Assembly (NCBI RefSeq): GCF_035695185.1
Contig: NZ_DASSES010000017.1
Location: 1 to 54,455 of the forward strand
Direction: 5' to 3'
Origin: Frateuria_A sp035695185
GTDB lineage: Bacteria > Pseudomonadota > Gammaproteobacteria > Xanthomonadales > Rhodanobacteraceae
Length of the DNA stretch: 54,455 bases
The notes under the pieces are model-generated. The model searched no databases and was not told the DNA's origin. It saw only the letters and a program-made list of their open reading frames with translations. A program made the translations under genes and the position numbers. This document shows, piece by piece, positions 44,974 through 53,556 of this stretch (positions are counted from its first letter, which is position 1; every line of letters begins with the position of its first letter).

Positions 44974-46947
44974 TCAGGCGGCCTTGCGGCGGCCGTGCAG
45001 CCGGACCAGGCCGGCGATGTCGGCGATCAGCGCCACCGAGCCGTCGGCCAGGATGGTCGCGCCGGAGACGCCCTGCACGCGGCGGTAGTTGGCTTCGAGC
45101 GACTTCACCACCGCCTGCTGCTGGCCCACCAGGCCGTCGACGAACAGGCCCACGCGGGAGCCGTCGCCCTCGACCACGATGACCAGGCCGTCCTCGATCG
45201 CACGCGTGGCGCCGTGGCAGCCGAACAGTTCGTGCAGACGCAATACGGGCAGGTATTCGCCCCGGAATCGGAACAGTTCGCCGCCGCCGGCCACGGTCTT
45301 GAGCGCCTCGGGCTTGAGCTGCACCGATTCGATGATCGATACCAGCGGCACGATGTAGCGCTCCTCGCCCACCGCGGCGGTGAGGCCGTCGATGATCGCG
45401 AGCGTGAGCGGCAGGGTGATGGTGAAGGTGCTGCCCTGCCCCGCCTTGCTGCGGATGGTGACCGTGCCGCCCAGGTCCTCGACGTTGCGGCGGACCACGT
45501 CCATGCCGACGCCGCGGCCGGAGAGGTCGGTGGTGACCGCGGCCGTCGAGAACCCCGGCTGGAAGATCAGGTCGGCGACGGCCTCGTCGCTCAGCCCGTC
45601 GCCGCTCTTGATCAGCCCGCGCTCGACCGCCTTGCGCACGATCGCATCGCGATTGAGGCCGGCGCCGTCGTCGGATACCTGCACGACGATGTTGCCGCCG
45701 CGGTGGAAGGCGTCGAGCTTGAGCGTGCCGGTCTCGCCCTTGCCGGCGGCGCGGCGCTTGTCCGGCGTTTCCAGGCCGTGGTCGATCGCGTTGCGCACCA
45801 GGTGCACCATCGGATCGCCGATCTTTTCCAGCACCGTCTTGTCCAGTTCGGTCTGCTCGCCGTGGAGCTCCAGCTTCACCTGCTTGCCGAGCTTGGGCGC
45901 CAGGTCGCGCACCAACCGGGGGAAGCGGTTGAACACCGAGGCGATGGGCAGCATGCGGATGCCCATCACGCTTTCCTGCAGCTCGCGCGCGTGGCGGGCG
46001 AGCTGGGTCAGCCCCTGCTGCAGCAACGGCAGCCGCGACGGGTCGAAGTCCTCGCGGAAGGTGTCGAGCATGGCCTGGGTGATCACCAGCTCGCCGACCA
46101 GGTTGATCATGCTGTCGATCTTGTCGATCGCCACGCGGACCGAGCTGGACTCGGCGCTCGCTTCGCGCGTGCCGCGCGCGGCGGCCGCCTCGGCGATGTT
46201 CGCCGGCGCCGGGGCCGGGGCCGCGGCGGGCGCCACCACGGCACTGGGCCTGGGCTCGATGACCAGATCGCACTCGTCCTCGACCCAGTCGAACACCGCA
46301 GCGATGTCCTCGCGCTTGACCGGCGCCTTGAGCTCGATGGTCCAGCCAAGGTGACACTCGGACGGGTCCAGCTTGCCCAGCTCGGGCAGGCGCGACAGAT
46401 CGGCCTCGACCGCCAGCTCGCCCAGTCCGGCCAGTTCGCGGATCAGGCGCAGCGGATCGTTGCCGCCGGCGAGCATGCCCACATGCGGCCTGAACTGGAT
46501 CATCCAGGCCCCGGCCTGGTCGCCGGCGCGGCGGGCGGGGCCCGCCGGCGCCGGGGCCTCGCGCCCCATCATCGCCGCCAGCTCGCCGCGCACGCCATCG
46601 GAGGTGGCGTCGTTCAGGGGCGCGCCGGCCCGCGCGCGGTCGAACATCGCCCGCAGGCAGTCGACCGAGCGCAGCAGCACCTCGATGATCGGCTTGTCGA
46701 TCGCCCGCTTGCCACCGCGCACCTCGTCCAGCAGCGACTCCGCCTCATGGGTGAAGGAGGCCATCTCCGGAAAACCGAAGGTGGCCGCGCCGCCCTTGAT
46801 CGAGTGCGCCGCGCGGAAGATCGTATGCACCAGTTCGCCGTCGCCGCCCTCGTCCAGCGCAAGCAGCGAAGACTCCATCGTGTCGAGCCCTTCCAGGCTC
46901 TCCTCGATGAACACCTGTTGAAACTGGGCCAGGCCGGCGTTGCTCAT
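44974..46947 (-). CDS. cheA: Chemotaxis histidine kinase CheA
   Basis: The 657-residue kinase has a P1 Hpt domain with phospho-accepting His48 (FRAAHSIKGGAATFGF) and a middle docking domain (about 147-232). The dimerisation helices run about 268-340 (VRVAIDKIDSMINLVGELVI). The ATPase domain has N-box HLVRNAIDHGLE (382-393), DDGAGL and SGRGVGMDVVRRNVE. A CheW-like P5 domain (510-650) completes it. A single Hpt domain and one regulatory domain make it a compact version. It is distinct from the cheA fragment at the window end, so the genome has at least two CheA proteins. cheY lies 15 bases upstream. Confidence 0.97.
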   Translation of the reverse strand: MSNAGLAQFQQVFIEESLEGLDTMESSLLALDEGGDGELVHTIFRAAHSIKGGAATFGFPEMASFTHEAESLLDEVRGGKRAIDKPIIEVLLRSVDCLRAMFDRARAGAPLNDATSDGVRGELAAMMGREAPAPAGPARRAGDQAGAWMIQFRPHVGMLAGGNDPLRLIRELAGLGELAVEADLSRLPELGKLDPSECHLGWTIELKAPVKREDIAAVFDWVEDECDLVIEPRPSAVVAPAAAPAPAPANIAEAAAARGTREASAESSSVRVAIDKIDSMINLVGELVITQAMLDTFREDFDPSRLPLLQQGLTQLARHARELQESVMGIRMLPIASVFNRFPRLVRDLAPKLGKQVKLELHGEQTELDKTVLEKIGDPMVHLVRNAIDHGLETPDKRRAAGKGETGTLKLDAFHRGGNIVVQVSDDGAGLNRDAIVRKAVERGLIKSGDGLSDEAVADLIFQPGFSTAAVTTDLSGRGVGMDVVRRNVEDLGGTVTIRSKAGQGSTFTITLPLTLAIIDGLTAAVGEERYIVPLVSIIESVQLKPEALKTVAGGGELFRFRGEYLPVLRLHELFGCHGATRAIEDGLVIVVEGDGSRVGLFVDGLVGQQQAVVKSLEANYRRVQGVSGATILADGSVALIADIAGLVRLHGRRKAA

Positions 46948-46962
46948 CGGTGTTCTCCGTGC

Positions 46963-47325
46963 TCAGCCGAGCACGCGCTTGACCGTGGCCAGCAGCTGGT
47001 CCGGGTCGAACGGCTTGACCAGCCAGCCGGTGGCGCCGGCGGCCTTGCCTTCCATCTTCTTGTCCGTGTGCGACTCGGTGGTCAGCATCAGGATCGGCAC
47101 GCCCTTGTAGGCCGGGCGCGTGCGCAGCTCGCGCACCATGCTGATGCCGTCCATCACCGGCATGTTGACGTCGGCCAGCACCAGGTCGAAGCCACCGGCG
47201 GCCGCCGCGTCCAGCGCCAGCTGCCCGTTCTCCGCCTCGGTCACCTCGTGGCCCGCGCCGCGCAGGGTGTAGGCCACCATGCCGCGCATCGACGCCGAAT
47301 CGTCCACCGCAAGAATCTTCGCCAT
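46963..47325 (-). CDS. cheY: Chemotaxis response regulator CheY
   Basis: This 120-residue stand-alone receiver domain has acidic pocket Asp8/Asp9 (AVDDSASMRGM), phosphorylation site Asp52 (LVLADVNMPVMDG), Thr82/83 (LMLTTES) and Lys104 (GWLVKPFDPDQL). It lacks an output domain. It is the second gene of the operon, just ahead of cheA. The ATG at 47323-47325 was preferred over a TTG three codons earlier because it matches the conserved N-terminus. Confidence 0.96.
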   Translation of the reverse strand: MAKILAVDDSASMRGMVAYTLRGAGHEVTEAENGQLALDAAAAGGFDLVLADVNMPVMDGISMVRELRTRPAYKGVPILMLTTESHTDKKMEGKAAGATGWLVKPFDPDQLLATVKRVLG

Positions 47326-47343
47326 TTCAATCAACCTCTTGTT

Positions 47344-47658
47344 TTACGCCGACACCGCTGCCGGCAGATCCAGTGCCTTGACGAGGCCGAGCGTGTCCGC
47401 CGCCTCGCACAAGATGTTGCTCGCGCCCCGCCAGCTCACCTCGCAGCCGCGAGAGAGGGCCTCGCGACGGAACAGCGTCAGCAGCTGCAGCGCGGCCGTG
47501 TCCACGCGCTCGACCGCACTGCCGTCGATCTGCGTCGCCGGCGCGTCCAGCGCGCCCAGCAGATCGGCCAGCAACGCCGTCTGCGCCGCCATGCGGCAGT
47601 CGGCCGGCAAGCCGATTTCCACCGCCTTGGGCTGTTTCAGCTCACGTTTGCTGCCCAT
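47344..47658 (-). CDS. STAS-domain protein opening the chemosensory operon
   Basis: The 104-residue protein has the STAS/MlaB-like pattern VEIGLPADCRMAAQTALLAD, ERVDTAALQLLTLF (Asp-Thr at the usual phospho-serine position), and SWRGASNILCEAADTLGL. An excellent ribosome binding site (GGAGGTAA) precedes the ATG. As the first gene 18 bases before cheY, it may feed another signal into the pathway; the mechanism is unknown. Confidence 0.85.
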   Translation of the reverse strand: MGSKRELKQPKAVEIGLPADCRMAAQTALLADLLGALDAPATQIDGSAVERVDTAALQLLTLFRREALSRGCEVSWRGASNILCEAADTLGLVKALDLPAAVSA

Positions 47659-47731
47659 GCTTACCTCCGCGTCGTACCGGGCCCCTGCCCGAGGCTTATC
47701 GGCGCGAGCGGGTCGGGCTTTAGCGGTTTCG

Positions 47732-47842
47732 CCCCACACCGTTCGTCCTGAGCGCGGGGCCGCAGGGCCGACGTCGAAGGACACCCCCCGGCACGCGAGG
47801 CCCTTCGACTCCGCTGCGCTACGCTCAGGGCGAACGGTGGGG
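47732..47842. repeat. Large imperfect palindromic repeat (REP-like)
   Basis: Left arm CCCCACACCGTTCGTCCTGAG with internal GTCGAAGG is mirrored by right arm CCTTCGAC...CTCAGGGCGAACGGTGGGG. This CGTTCG-CCTGAG-GTCGAAGG family is a widespread intergenic repeat in proteobacterial genomes. It occupies most of the 316-bp gap between the divergent chemosensory and fliK units; no gene is visible in that gap, which must also hold both promoters. Confidence 0.75.
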
Positions 47843-47974
47843 TTGCACGCCGTGCCGGCTCAGGTGCGCCGGGGCCACCCGGCGACACACTCAAGTTATC
47901 GTCCGGCCGGCCGATTCCTGTACCGACTTGCACGGAACCGGCCCTGACGCCCGGCCGGCAGGCAGGAGAGCCGC

Positions 47975-49132
47975 TTGATCATCCAACCCACCAGCCTCGC
48001 CGCGATGACCTGGGCGGGTGCCGCTTCCGGTGCCGCGTCGGAAAGCTGGCGCGTGGGCGCGGTGCTGCCCGCGCGTCCGCTGGGCATGGGCGAGCAGGGC
48101 CGGATGGTGCTGCAGATCGGCGCGCTCACGGTGGAGACCGATCCGCTGGGCATCCCGCTCCCCTCGCAGTTCCAGGTGCGCGTGCTGGCGATGGGCAACC
48201 CGCCGCTGCTGGAGATCCTCGCCGGCACCGCCACCGATCCGCGCGTGCAGCAGGCGCTGCGCGAGCGCCTGCCCCAGCAGAACGGCTACGCGCCGCTGCT
48301 GGCCACGCTCGACGCGCTGGCGCAGCGGCCGGTCGTGCGGCAGCTGCCACCGGAAGTGCGCGCCGCGCTGGCGCTGCTCGACCAGGGCGTGCGCACGCCG
48401 CAGGACATCAGCCGCCCGGAGGGCCTGCGCGAGGCGATCGCCCGCAGCGGCCTGTTCCTGGAATCGCAGCTGGCGCAGCCGCGCGCCAACCCGCTGCCGC
48501 TGGCGGACGAGGATTTCAAGGGCGTGCTGCTGCGCCTGGCCGCGCTGCTCGACCGGCAACCGCGCCTGCCCGCGCATGCCCCGGCCAGCGGCGCCGACAC
48601 GCCGCCCCCCCTGCGCCAGCGCGGCCTGCAGCCGCAGCCGCGCATGCCCCCGGCCCTGCCGTTCGCCGAAGCGCCGGCCGGCGAGGACGTCAACCAGTTG
48701 CTCGGCCGGCTGCGCGGTGACGTGCATGCCGCCCTGGCGCGACTGGAGATCGCGCAACTGGACGCCGCCGCGGCGCAGGCCTGGATGATCGAGATTCCGC
48801 TGCAGGGCCCCCACGGGCGCGACGTGCTGCAGATCCACCTCGAACACGGCCAGGACGCCGAGACCGGCGCCGGCAGCTGGACCCTGGGCTTTGCCCTCGA
48901 CCTGCCCGCGCTGGGCCCACTGCAAGGCGAGCTGCAACTACGCGACCTGCGCCTGAACGTGCGCCTGTGGGCCGAGCGCAGCGCCACCACCGAGCGGCTG
49001 GAACGCCAGTTCACGCCGCTGCGCCAGCGCCTGGCCGCCAGCGGCCTGCAACTGGAGCAGCTGACTTGCCAGACCGGCTTGCCGCAGGGCCACGGCCACG
49101 CCAGCGCGCTGCTCCTGAAGGCCACCGCATGA
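47975..49132 (+). CDS. fliK: Flagellar hook-length control protein FliK (C-terminal domain type)
   Basis: The 385-residue protein has a variable N-terminal part rich in Ala, Leu, Pro and Gln and a C-terminal FliK-like domain: WMIEIPLQGPHGRDVLQIHL, LDLPALGPLQGELQLRDLRL, NVRLWAERSATTERL. FliK is a molecular ruler for the hook and triggers the FlhB specificity switch. The start is TTG at 47975, supported by AGGAGAG 4-6 bases upstream and the absence of a nearby ATG. The stop overlaps the next ATG (ATGA). Confidence 0.82.
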   Translation: MIIQPTSLAAMTWAGAASGAASESWRVGAVLPARPLGMGEQGRMVLQIGALTVETDPLGIPLPSQFQVRVLAMGNPPLLEILAGTATDPRVQQALRERLPQQNGYAPLLATLDALAQRPVVRQLPPEVRAALALLDQGVRTPQDISRPEGLREAIARSGLFLESQLAQPRANPLPLADEDFKGVLLRLAALLDRQPRLPAHAPASGADTPPPLRQRGLQPQPRMPPALPFAEAPAGEDVNQLLGRLRGDVHAALARLEIAQLDAAAAQAWMIEIPLQGPHGRDVLQIHLEHGQDAETGAGSWTLGFALDLPALGPLQGELQLRDLRLNVRLWAERSATTERLERQFTPLRQRLAASGLQLEQLTCQTGLPQGHGHASALLLKATA

Positions 49133-49395
49133 GCGCCGCACTGCCGCCCCCGCAGCGTCGCGTCACGCTGCGCCTGGCCGGTCCGGAGACCAAGGCCGCG
49201 CCAGTGCCGCCGGAGGCGCTGGACCTGCTGCTGGCCCGCGCGCGCGCGCTGGGCCTGCCGCTGCACCACGACCCGCAGATTGCCGCGGTGCTGGCCGCCC
49301 TGCGCCTGCGCGAGGACGTGCCGGTGCTGCTCTACGCCGCTGCCGCCGCGGTCCTGGCCAGCGTGTACGAGGCCGGCGACGACGCCGCCGGATGA
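49129..49395 (+). CDS. Stand-alone FlhB C-terminal-domain homologue (FlhX-type)
   Basis: The 88-residue protein aligns with the cytosolic end of the FlhB/YscU export-gate protein: ALGLPLHHDPQIAAVLAALR, LREDVPVLLYAAAAAVLASV. The NPTH autocleavage motif of full FlhB is missing, as in other FlhB-like small proteins linked to fliK. It may take part in the switch of export specificity. It is translationally coupled to fliK. No gene was seen in the following 249 bases. Confidence 0.85.
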   Translation: MSAALPPPQRRVTLRLAGPETKAAPVPPEALDLLLARARALGLPLHHDPQIAAVLAALRLREDVPVLLYAAAAAVLASVYEAGDDAAG

Positions 49396-49644
49396 CGCCA
49401 CCAGGCCAACGGTCCCGGCACGCCGTTCGCATCCGGCTCACATCCTTCGGGCCCGCCCCGGCCGGCCGCTGCAACGGCGTCAGCGGCTCGACGAACGCAG
49501 CGCCCAGGCGCCTTTGACGAACCGGCGAACCGCGCTTACCGTCCGGGCCGCTGACGTTTCCTGCACGCTCCGTTCGCTATTTCTTCGGCTCGGGGGCCGC
49601 AGGGAATACCGCCTGCCTGCGGGGACGGACCGGATATCGGGGGT

Positions 49645-50310
49645 GTGAGTGTGGGCTTGGGGTTGATCGGGCGCGTACTGGGGGGCGCGCTGTTCGCGGG
49701 AGCATGGCCGTTGCTGGCGCATGCCACGTCGGCCCAGGCGCTGGTGAGCCAGGGCAACGGCCGGGGCGCGCCACCCTGCCAGTCCTGCCATGGCGCCGAC
49801 GGCGCCGGCCAGGCAGCGGCGGGCTTTCCGCGCCTGGCCGGGCTGGATGCGGCCTATCTCGCCCGGCAACTGGCCGACTACGCCGGCGGGACCCGCGCCG
49901 ATGCCGTGATGCAGCCCATCGCGCGGGCGTTGTCCGGGGACGAGCGGCAGGCCGTGGCGGCTTACTACGGCCGCCTGCCGATGCCGACCATCCGGCAGGC
50001 GCCACGACCGGCGGCGAACGGCCCGGGCGCAACGCTCGCCACGCGCGGCCGCTGGTCGCGGCGGCTGCCTGCCTGCGAGCAGTGCCACGGTCCCGGCGGC
50101 GTCGGCGTGGGCCCGCACTTCCCGCCGCTGGCCGGGCAGCCGGCGGCCTACATCCAAGCGCAACTGAAGGCGTGGCGACGGGGCACGCGTCGCAACGATC
50201 CGCTCCAGCTGATGCAGCACGTGAGCCGCGCCCTGAGCGACGGCGACATGGCCGCCGTGGCGCAATGGTTCGCGGCGCAACCCCTGCCCGCCCGGAGCGG
50301 CGGACGATGA
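49645..50310 (+). CDS. tsdB: Di-heme cytochrome c, TsdB-like
   Basis: The 221-residue periplasmic cytochrome has a signal peptide (cleaved near AHA-TSA) and two class-I cytochrome c domains with heme sites CQSCH (Cys45-His49) and CEQCH (Cys144-His148). It starts with GTG at 49645 behind a G-rich site. Because it is coupled (ATGA) to a gene with TsdA signatures, it is best read as TsdB, the electron acceptor partner of thiosulfate dehydrogenase. Alone it could only be called a c4-type cytochrome. Confidence 0.82.
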   Translation: MSVGLGLIGRVLGGALFAGAWPLLAHATSAQALVSQGNGRGAPPCQSCHGADGAGQAAAGFPRLAGLDAAYLARQLADYAGGTRADAVMQPIARALSGDERQAVAAYYGRLPMPTIRQAPRPAANGPGATLATRGRWSRRLPACEQCHGPGGVGVGPHFPPLAGQPAAYIQAQLKAWRRGTRRNDPLQLMQHVSRALSDGDMAAVAQWFAAQPLPARSGGR

Positions 50311-51218
50311 CCCTGCGCCTGCCCCTCCTGCTGGTGGCCACGCTGGCGCTCGGCGCCTGCACGGGCGACGGTCCGCTCGACGCGCACGCGGCCGACACCA
50401 CGGCGCCCACGTCCGCGTCGCCCGCCTTCGCGCCGCCGCCCGAATCGGCCATTCCGCAAGGTCCCTACGGCGACATGGTGCGACTGGGCCGCGAGATCTT
50501 CCTGCACACGCGCGCGAACGCGCCGGGCTACGTCGGCAACGGGCTCGCCTGCGTCAACTGCCACCTCGATGCGGGGCGCCTGGCCGACTCGGCGCCGCTG
50601 TGGGGCGCGTATGGGATGTACCCGCAGTACCGCAAGAAGAACCGCCACGTGAACAGCTACGGCGAGCGCCTGCAGGGCTGCTTCAGGTACAGCATGAACG
50701 GCAAGGCGCCGCCGCTGGACGACAAGGTGATCGTGGCCCTGGAAACCTATTCCTTCTGGATGGCGCAAGGCGCGCCCCTGGGCAGAAAGCTCCAAGGGGC
50801 CGGCTACCCGGACGTTCCCGCACCGGCGCGGCCGGCCGACTATGCCCGCGGGCAGGCGGTGTTCCAGCGCGACTGCGCGCTCTGCCACGGCGCGGACGGC
50901 CAGGGGCAGAAGGTCGCCGGCGCTTACGTGTTCCCGCCGCTGTGGGGATCGGACTCGTTCAACTGGGGCGCCGGCATGCACGAGCTGGACAAGGCGGCGG
51001 CCTTCATCAAGGCGAACATGCCGCTCGGCCGCGGTGGCCTGCTGAGCGACCAGGAAGCCTGGGACGTGGCGATGTTCATGGACGCTCACGAGCGTCCGCA
51101 GGACCCGCGCTTCAACGGCGACCTGGCAGCCACCCGCAAGGCCTTCCACGACACGCCGATGTCGCTGTACGGCCGGCGTGTGAACGGGCACCTGCTCGGC
51201 GCGCAACCGGCGCACTGA
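50307..51218 (+). CDS. tsdA: Thiosulfate dehydrogenase TsdA (di-heme)
   Basis: This 303-residue lipoprotein-type precursor has a lipobox LALGAC (Cys18). It shows the TsdA pattern: heme-1 site NGLACVNCHLDAGR (Cys82-His86), PLWGAYGMYPQYRKKN, and RLQGCFRYSMNGKAP with Cys125 as the expected unusual axial ligand. The heme-2 site is CALCHG (Cys190-His194). Met224 or Met238 could be the second-heme ligand. It would couple two thiosulfates to tetrathionate, passing electrons to TsdB. A lipid anchor is unusual for this enzyme and keeps it at the membrane. Confidence 0.87.
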   Translation: MTLRLPLLLVATLALGACTGDGPLDAHAADTTAPTSASPAFAPPPESAIPQGPYGDMVRLGREIFLHTRANAPGYVGNGLACVNCHLDAGRLADSAPLWGAYGMYPQYRKKNRHVNSYGERLQGCFRYSMNGKAPPLDDKVIVALETYSFWMAQGAPLGRKLQGAGYPDVPAPARPADYARGQAVFQRDCALCHGADGQGQKVAGAYVFPPLWGSDSFNWGAGMHELDKAAAFIKANMPLGRGGLLSDQEAWDVAMFMDAHERPQDPRFNGDLAATRKAFHDTPMSLYGRRVNGHLLGAQPAH

Positions 51219-51359
51219 GCACCGGCCGCGCACTGTGCGCGGCGTCACAACCCAAGGTGGCGGGCCCGGCTCTTTGCCCGCCATTTCACGCGCCGTTGCC
51301 AACACTGGCCGGCGCATTCGATGCGCCGGGGCGACCCGGCCGGAGGAGACCATCCAGGG

Positions 51360-51992
51360 ATGTCCTACAGCAAAGCAACCACCATGTCCGACGACGACCT
51401 CGCCCCCTCGCCGATCCGCCGCATGCTGGCCTGGAGCGGACTCGCCCTGCTGCTGGTCGCCTGCGCGGCCACCCTCGCCTTCACCGTCTCGCGCCCGCAC
51501 CCCGACCCTCGGCTCGCCTACCCGCGCATCCATGGCGCCGGCGGCGTGCTGCCGGTGGGCCCGAATGCGCTGATGCCCTCGACCACCGCCGAGCATCGCC
51601 TGTACATCGACGTGGACAGCGACCGACCCACGCACGGCGGGGTCAACCGGCGCCTGCACACCGCGGCGAAGCTGCTCAACCTGTATGCGCTGGCCGGCGT
51701 GCCCGAGGACAAGGTGCACCTGGTGGTGCTGTTCTACGGACGCGGCGTGGACCTGGCGCTGTCCGACGCCGCGTATCGCAGGAAGTTCGGCCATCCCAAT
51801 CCCAACGCCAACCTGATCAGCCAGCTGCACCGGGCACATGTGGACATGGTGGTCTGTGGGCAGGCGCTGGGACACCAGAACTTCATGGCGGCCAACATCC
51901 GCCCCGGCATGACCCTGGCCTTGTCGGCGCTGACCGCCCGCGAGGAGCTGCAGGCGGCCGGATACGGCGAGGTGCCGAAGGAACCGGAGTAG
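51360..51992 (+). CDS. Membrane-anchored DsrE-family protein
   Basis: The 210-residue protein has an N-terminal membrane helix (about residues 22-42) followed by a DsrE/DsrF-like domain: RRLHTAAKLLNLYALAGV, DKVHLVVLFYGRGVDLALSD, AHVDMVVCGQALGHQNF with the conserved Cys166. DsrE-type proteins carry sulfur or shape sulfane-sulfur traffic; a periplasmic, anchored version beside tsdBA suggests a role in thiosulfate or tetrathionate handling (inference). The ATG at 51360 lies 12 bases after GGAGGAG; ATG 51384 is an alternative start. Confidence 0.85.
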   Translation: MSYSKATTMSDDDLAPSPIRRMLAWSGLALLLVACAATLAFTVSRPHPDPRLAYPRIHGAGGVLPVGPNALMPSTTAEHRLYIDVDSDRPTHGGVNRRLHTAAKLLNLYALAGVPEDKVHLVVLFYGRGVDLALSDAAYRRKFGHPNPNANLISQLHRAHVDMVVCGQALGHQNFMAANIRPGMTLALSALTAREELQAAGYGEVPKEPE

Positions 51993-52016
51993 CGCGGCAG
52001 CTTGCCGGCAAGGCGC

Positions 52017-52487
52017 TCAGGCCGCCTCGTTCTCCGGCAGCCGGCACAGCCGGCGCACGTCCAGCAGCGCGGCGAAGCCCCCTTTCCAGGGCAGCACGCC
52101 GATGACCGGATCGTCCTCGCGCACGGCCCGCCCGGGCGGCGGCGGCGCCATGGCGTCGGCCCCCGGCAGCAGCAGCTCGCCCACCGCGTCCACGCGCAGG
52201 CCGACCGCGTGGCTGGCGTGGCTGAGCATCACCACGCGCACGCTGTCCGCATCGCCATCGCGCGGCGGCAGGCCGAGCCGGCGGCGCCCGTCGAGCACCG
52301 GCACCACGCGCCCGCGCAGGTGGCGGATGCCGAGCAGGTCGGCGGCGGCGCCGGGCACCGGCGTCAGCTCGCCCACGCGGATCACCTCGCTCACCTGCGC
52401 CAGCGGCGCGGCATAGGCCTGGCCGTCCAGCTGGAAGGTGAGCCAGTGCTGGGTGTTCGGGTTTACAAGGACGGGCGAGGCGTTCAT
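52017..52487 (-). CDS. cheW: CheW coupling protein of the flagellar cluster
   Basis: The 156-residue protein is a CheW domain: WLTFQLDGQAYAAPLAQVSE, LLGIRHLRGRVVPVLDGRRR, VGLRVDAVGELLLPGADAM, GFAALLDVRRLC. It differs clearly from the CheW at 44274-44798 and belongs to the motC-motD-linked chemotaxis cluster. It lies 28 bases downstream of motD; a parA gene, often present between motD and cheW in related bacteria, is absent. Confidence 0.92.
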   Translation of the reverse strand: MNASPVLVNPNTQHWLTFQLDGQAYAAPLAQVSEVIRVGELTPVPGAAADLLGIRHLRGRVVPVLDGRRRLGLPPRDGDADSVRVVMLSHASHAVGLRVDAVGELLLPGADAMAPPPPGRAVREDDPVIGVLPWKGGFAALLDVRRLCRLPENEAA

Positions 52488-52515
52488 GGCTTCGGCTTCT
52501 TGGTGGTGGCGCGGC

Positions 52516-53556
52516 TCATTTGCCGTGCGCGGGCTTGACGACCAGGGGCGGCTCGACCAGGAGCGATTCGACCGGGGGCGCCGCGGCCCTGCCCGGGTTG
52601 CCCGGCGCGGCGTCGCCGGCCAGGCCCGCCAGGGGCGACATGGACCCGGCCGGTGGCGACGGCGGTGCGTGGCCGGCGAGCTGGCCGATGCGGTCGGCGT
52701 CATCCGAATAGCGCGTGGGCGTGGCGTGGTCGCTCAGCACGACCACCAGCACGCGGCGGTTGCGGTTGCGGCCCTCGGACGTGGCGTTGTCAGCGGCCGG
52801 GCGGAACTGGCCCCAGCCGATGATGCCCAGCCGCGTGGGACTGACCCCGTGTTCGGTGAACAGCCGCGCCACGCTGGCGGCGCGGGCCGCGGACAGCTCC
52901 CAGTTGGACGGAAAGACGGCCGTGTTGATCGGCTTGTCGTCGGTGTAGCCCTCGATGCGCAGGGGGTTGCCGAAGGGCGCCAGGATGCCGCCCAGGCTGC
53001 TCAGCACCGCATCGGCCTGGTGCGAGAGCTGCGCCACGCCGCTGGGAAACAGGATGTCGGTGCGGATCTCGATCTCCAGCCAGTTGCGGGTGCGGCGCAC
53101 GACGACCTGCTGCTTGTCGATCAGCGGCTGCAGCGCCTTTTCCACCTCGCCCTGGATGCGCGTGAGGTTGGCCTGGCGCTGCGCCTCCTCGGCGGCCTGC
53201 ACGTCGCGCAGGGTCTCGTGCGGGGCGCGCCGGGCGACCATCCGCCGCGGCGCCGGGCGCAGCGGGAGCGGCACCGCCACCGGCGCGACGGCCGCCCCGG
53301 GCTGGCCCTGCGGCGCGGCGATCGCCGGGTCGACGTTGTGCGGCCTGGCTTTCTGCGCCGGCATCGGCGCGATCACATGGCTGGAGCCGTTGAACGCCTC
53401 GATGATCGACTCGGACATCACGCGGTACTTGCCCTCGTTGACCACCGACACCGCGTACATCACCACGAAGAAGGCGAGCAGCAGCGTCATCAGGTCGGCG
53501 TAGGGGATCGCCCAGGCCTCGTGGTTGACGTGGTCCTCGTGGTGCTTGCGCTTCAC
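52516..53556 (-). CDS. motD: Flagellar motor stator protein MotD (MotB family)
   Basis: The 346-residue protein has an N-terminal plug/membrane helix with the proton-carrying Asp in AWAIPYADLMTLLLAFFVVM. A Pro/Ala-rich linker leads to an OmpA-like peptidoglycan-binding domain: EIEIRTDILFPSGVAQLS, RIEGYTDDKPINTAVFPSNW, ELSAARAASVARLF, GWGQFRPAADNATSEGRNRN. It anchors the stator to the cell wall. The start is GTG overlapping the motC stop (GTGA). The Pro/Ala C-terminal tail is longer than usual. Confidence 0.94.
   Translation of the reverse strand: MKRKHHEDHVNHEAWAIPYADLMTLLLAFFVVMYAVSVVNEGKYRVMSESIIEAFNGSSHVIAPMPAQKARPHNVDPAIAAPQGQPGAAVAPVAVPLPLRPAPRRMVARRAPHETLRDVQAAEEAQRQANLTRIQGEVEKALQPLIDKQQVVVRRTRNWLEIEIRTDILFPSGVAQLSHQADAVLSSLGGILAPFGNPLRIEGYTDDKPINTAVFPSNWELSAARAASVARLFTEHGVSPTRLGIIGWGQFRPAADNATSEGRNRNRRVLVVVLSDHATPTRYSDDADRIGQLAGHAPPSPPAGSMSPLAGLAGDAAPGNPGRAAAPPVESLLVEPPLVVKPAHGK

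Noticed and set aside
42501..47751. Long plus-strand frames opposite the che operon
   Set aside because: They are His/Arg/Gln-rich antisense readouts of mcp, cheW, cheA and cheY with no ribosome binding site and no family pattern.
49396..49644. Possible gene between the FlhB-like protein and tsdB
   Set aside because: Only short Arg/Pro-rich frames without start signals were seen; it is probably the tsdB promoter region.
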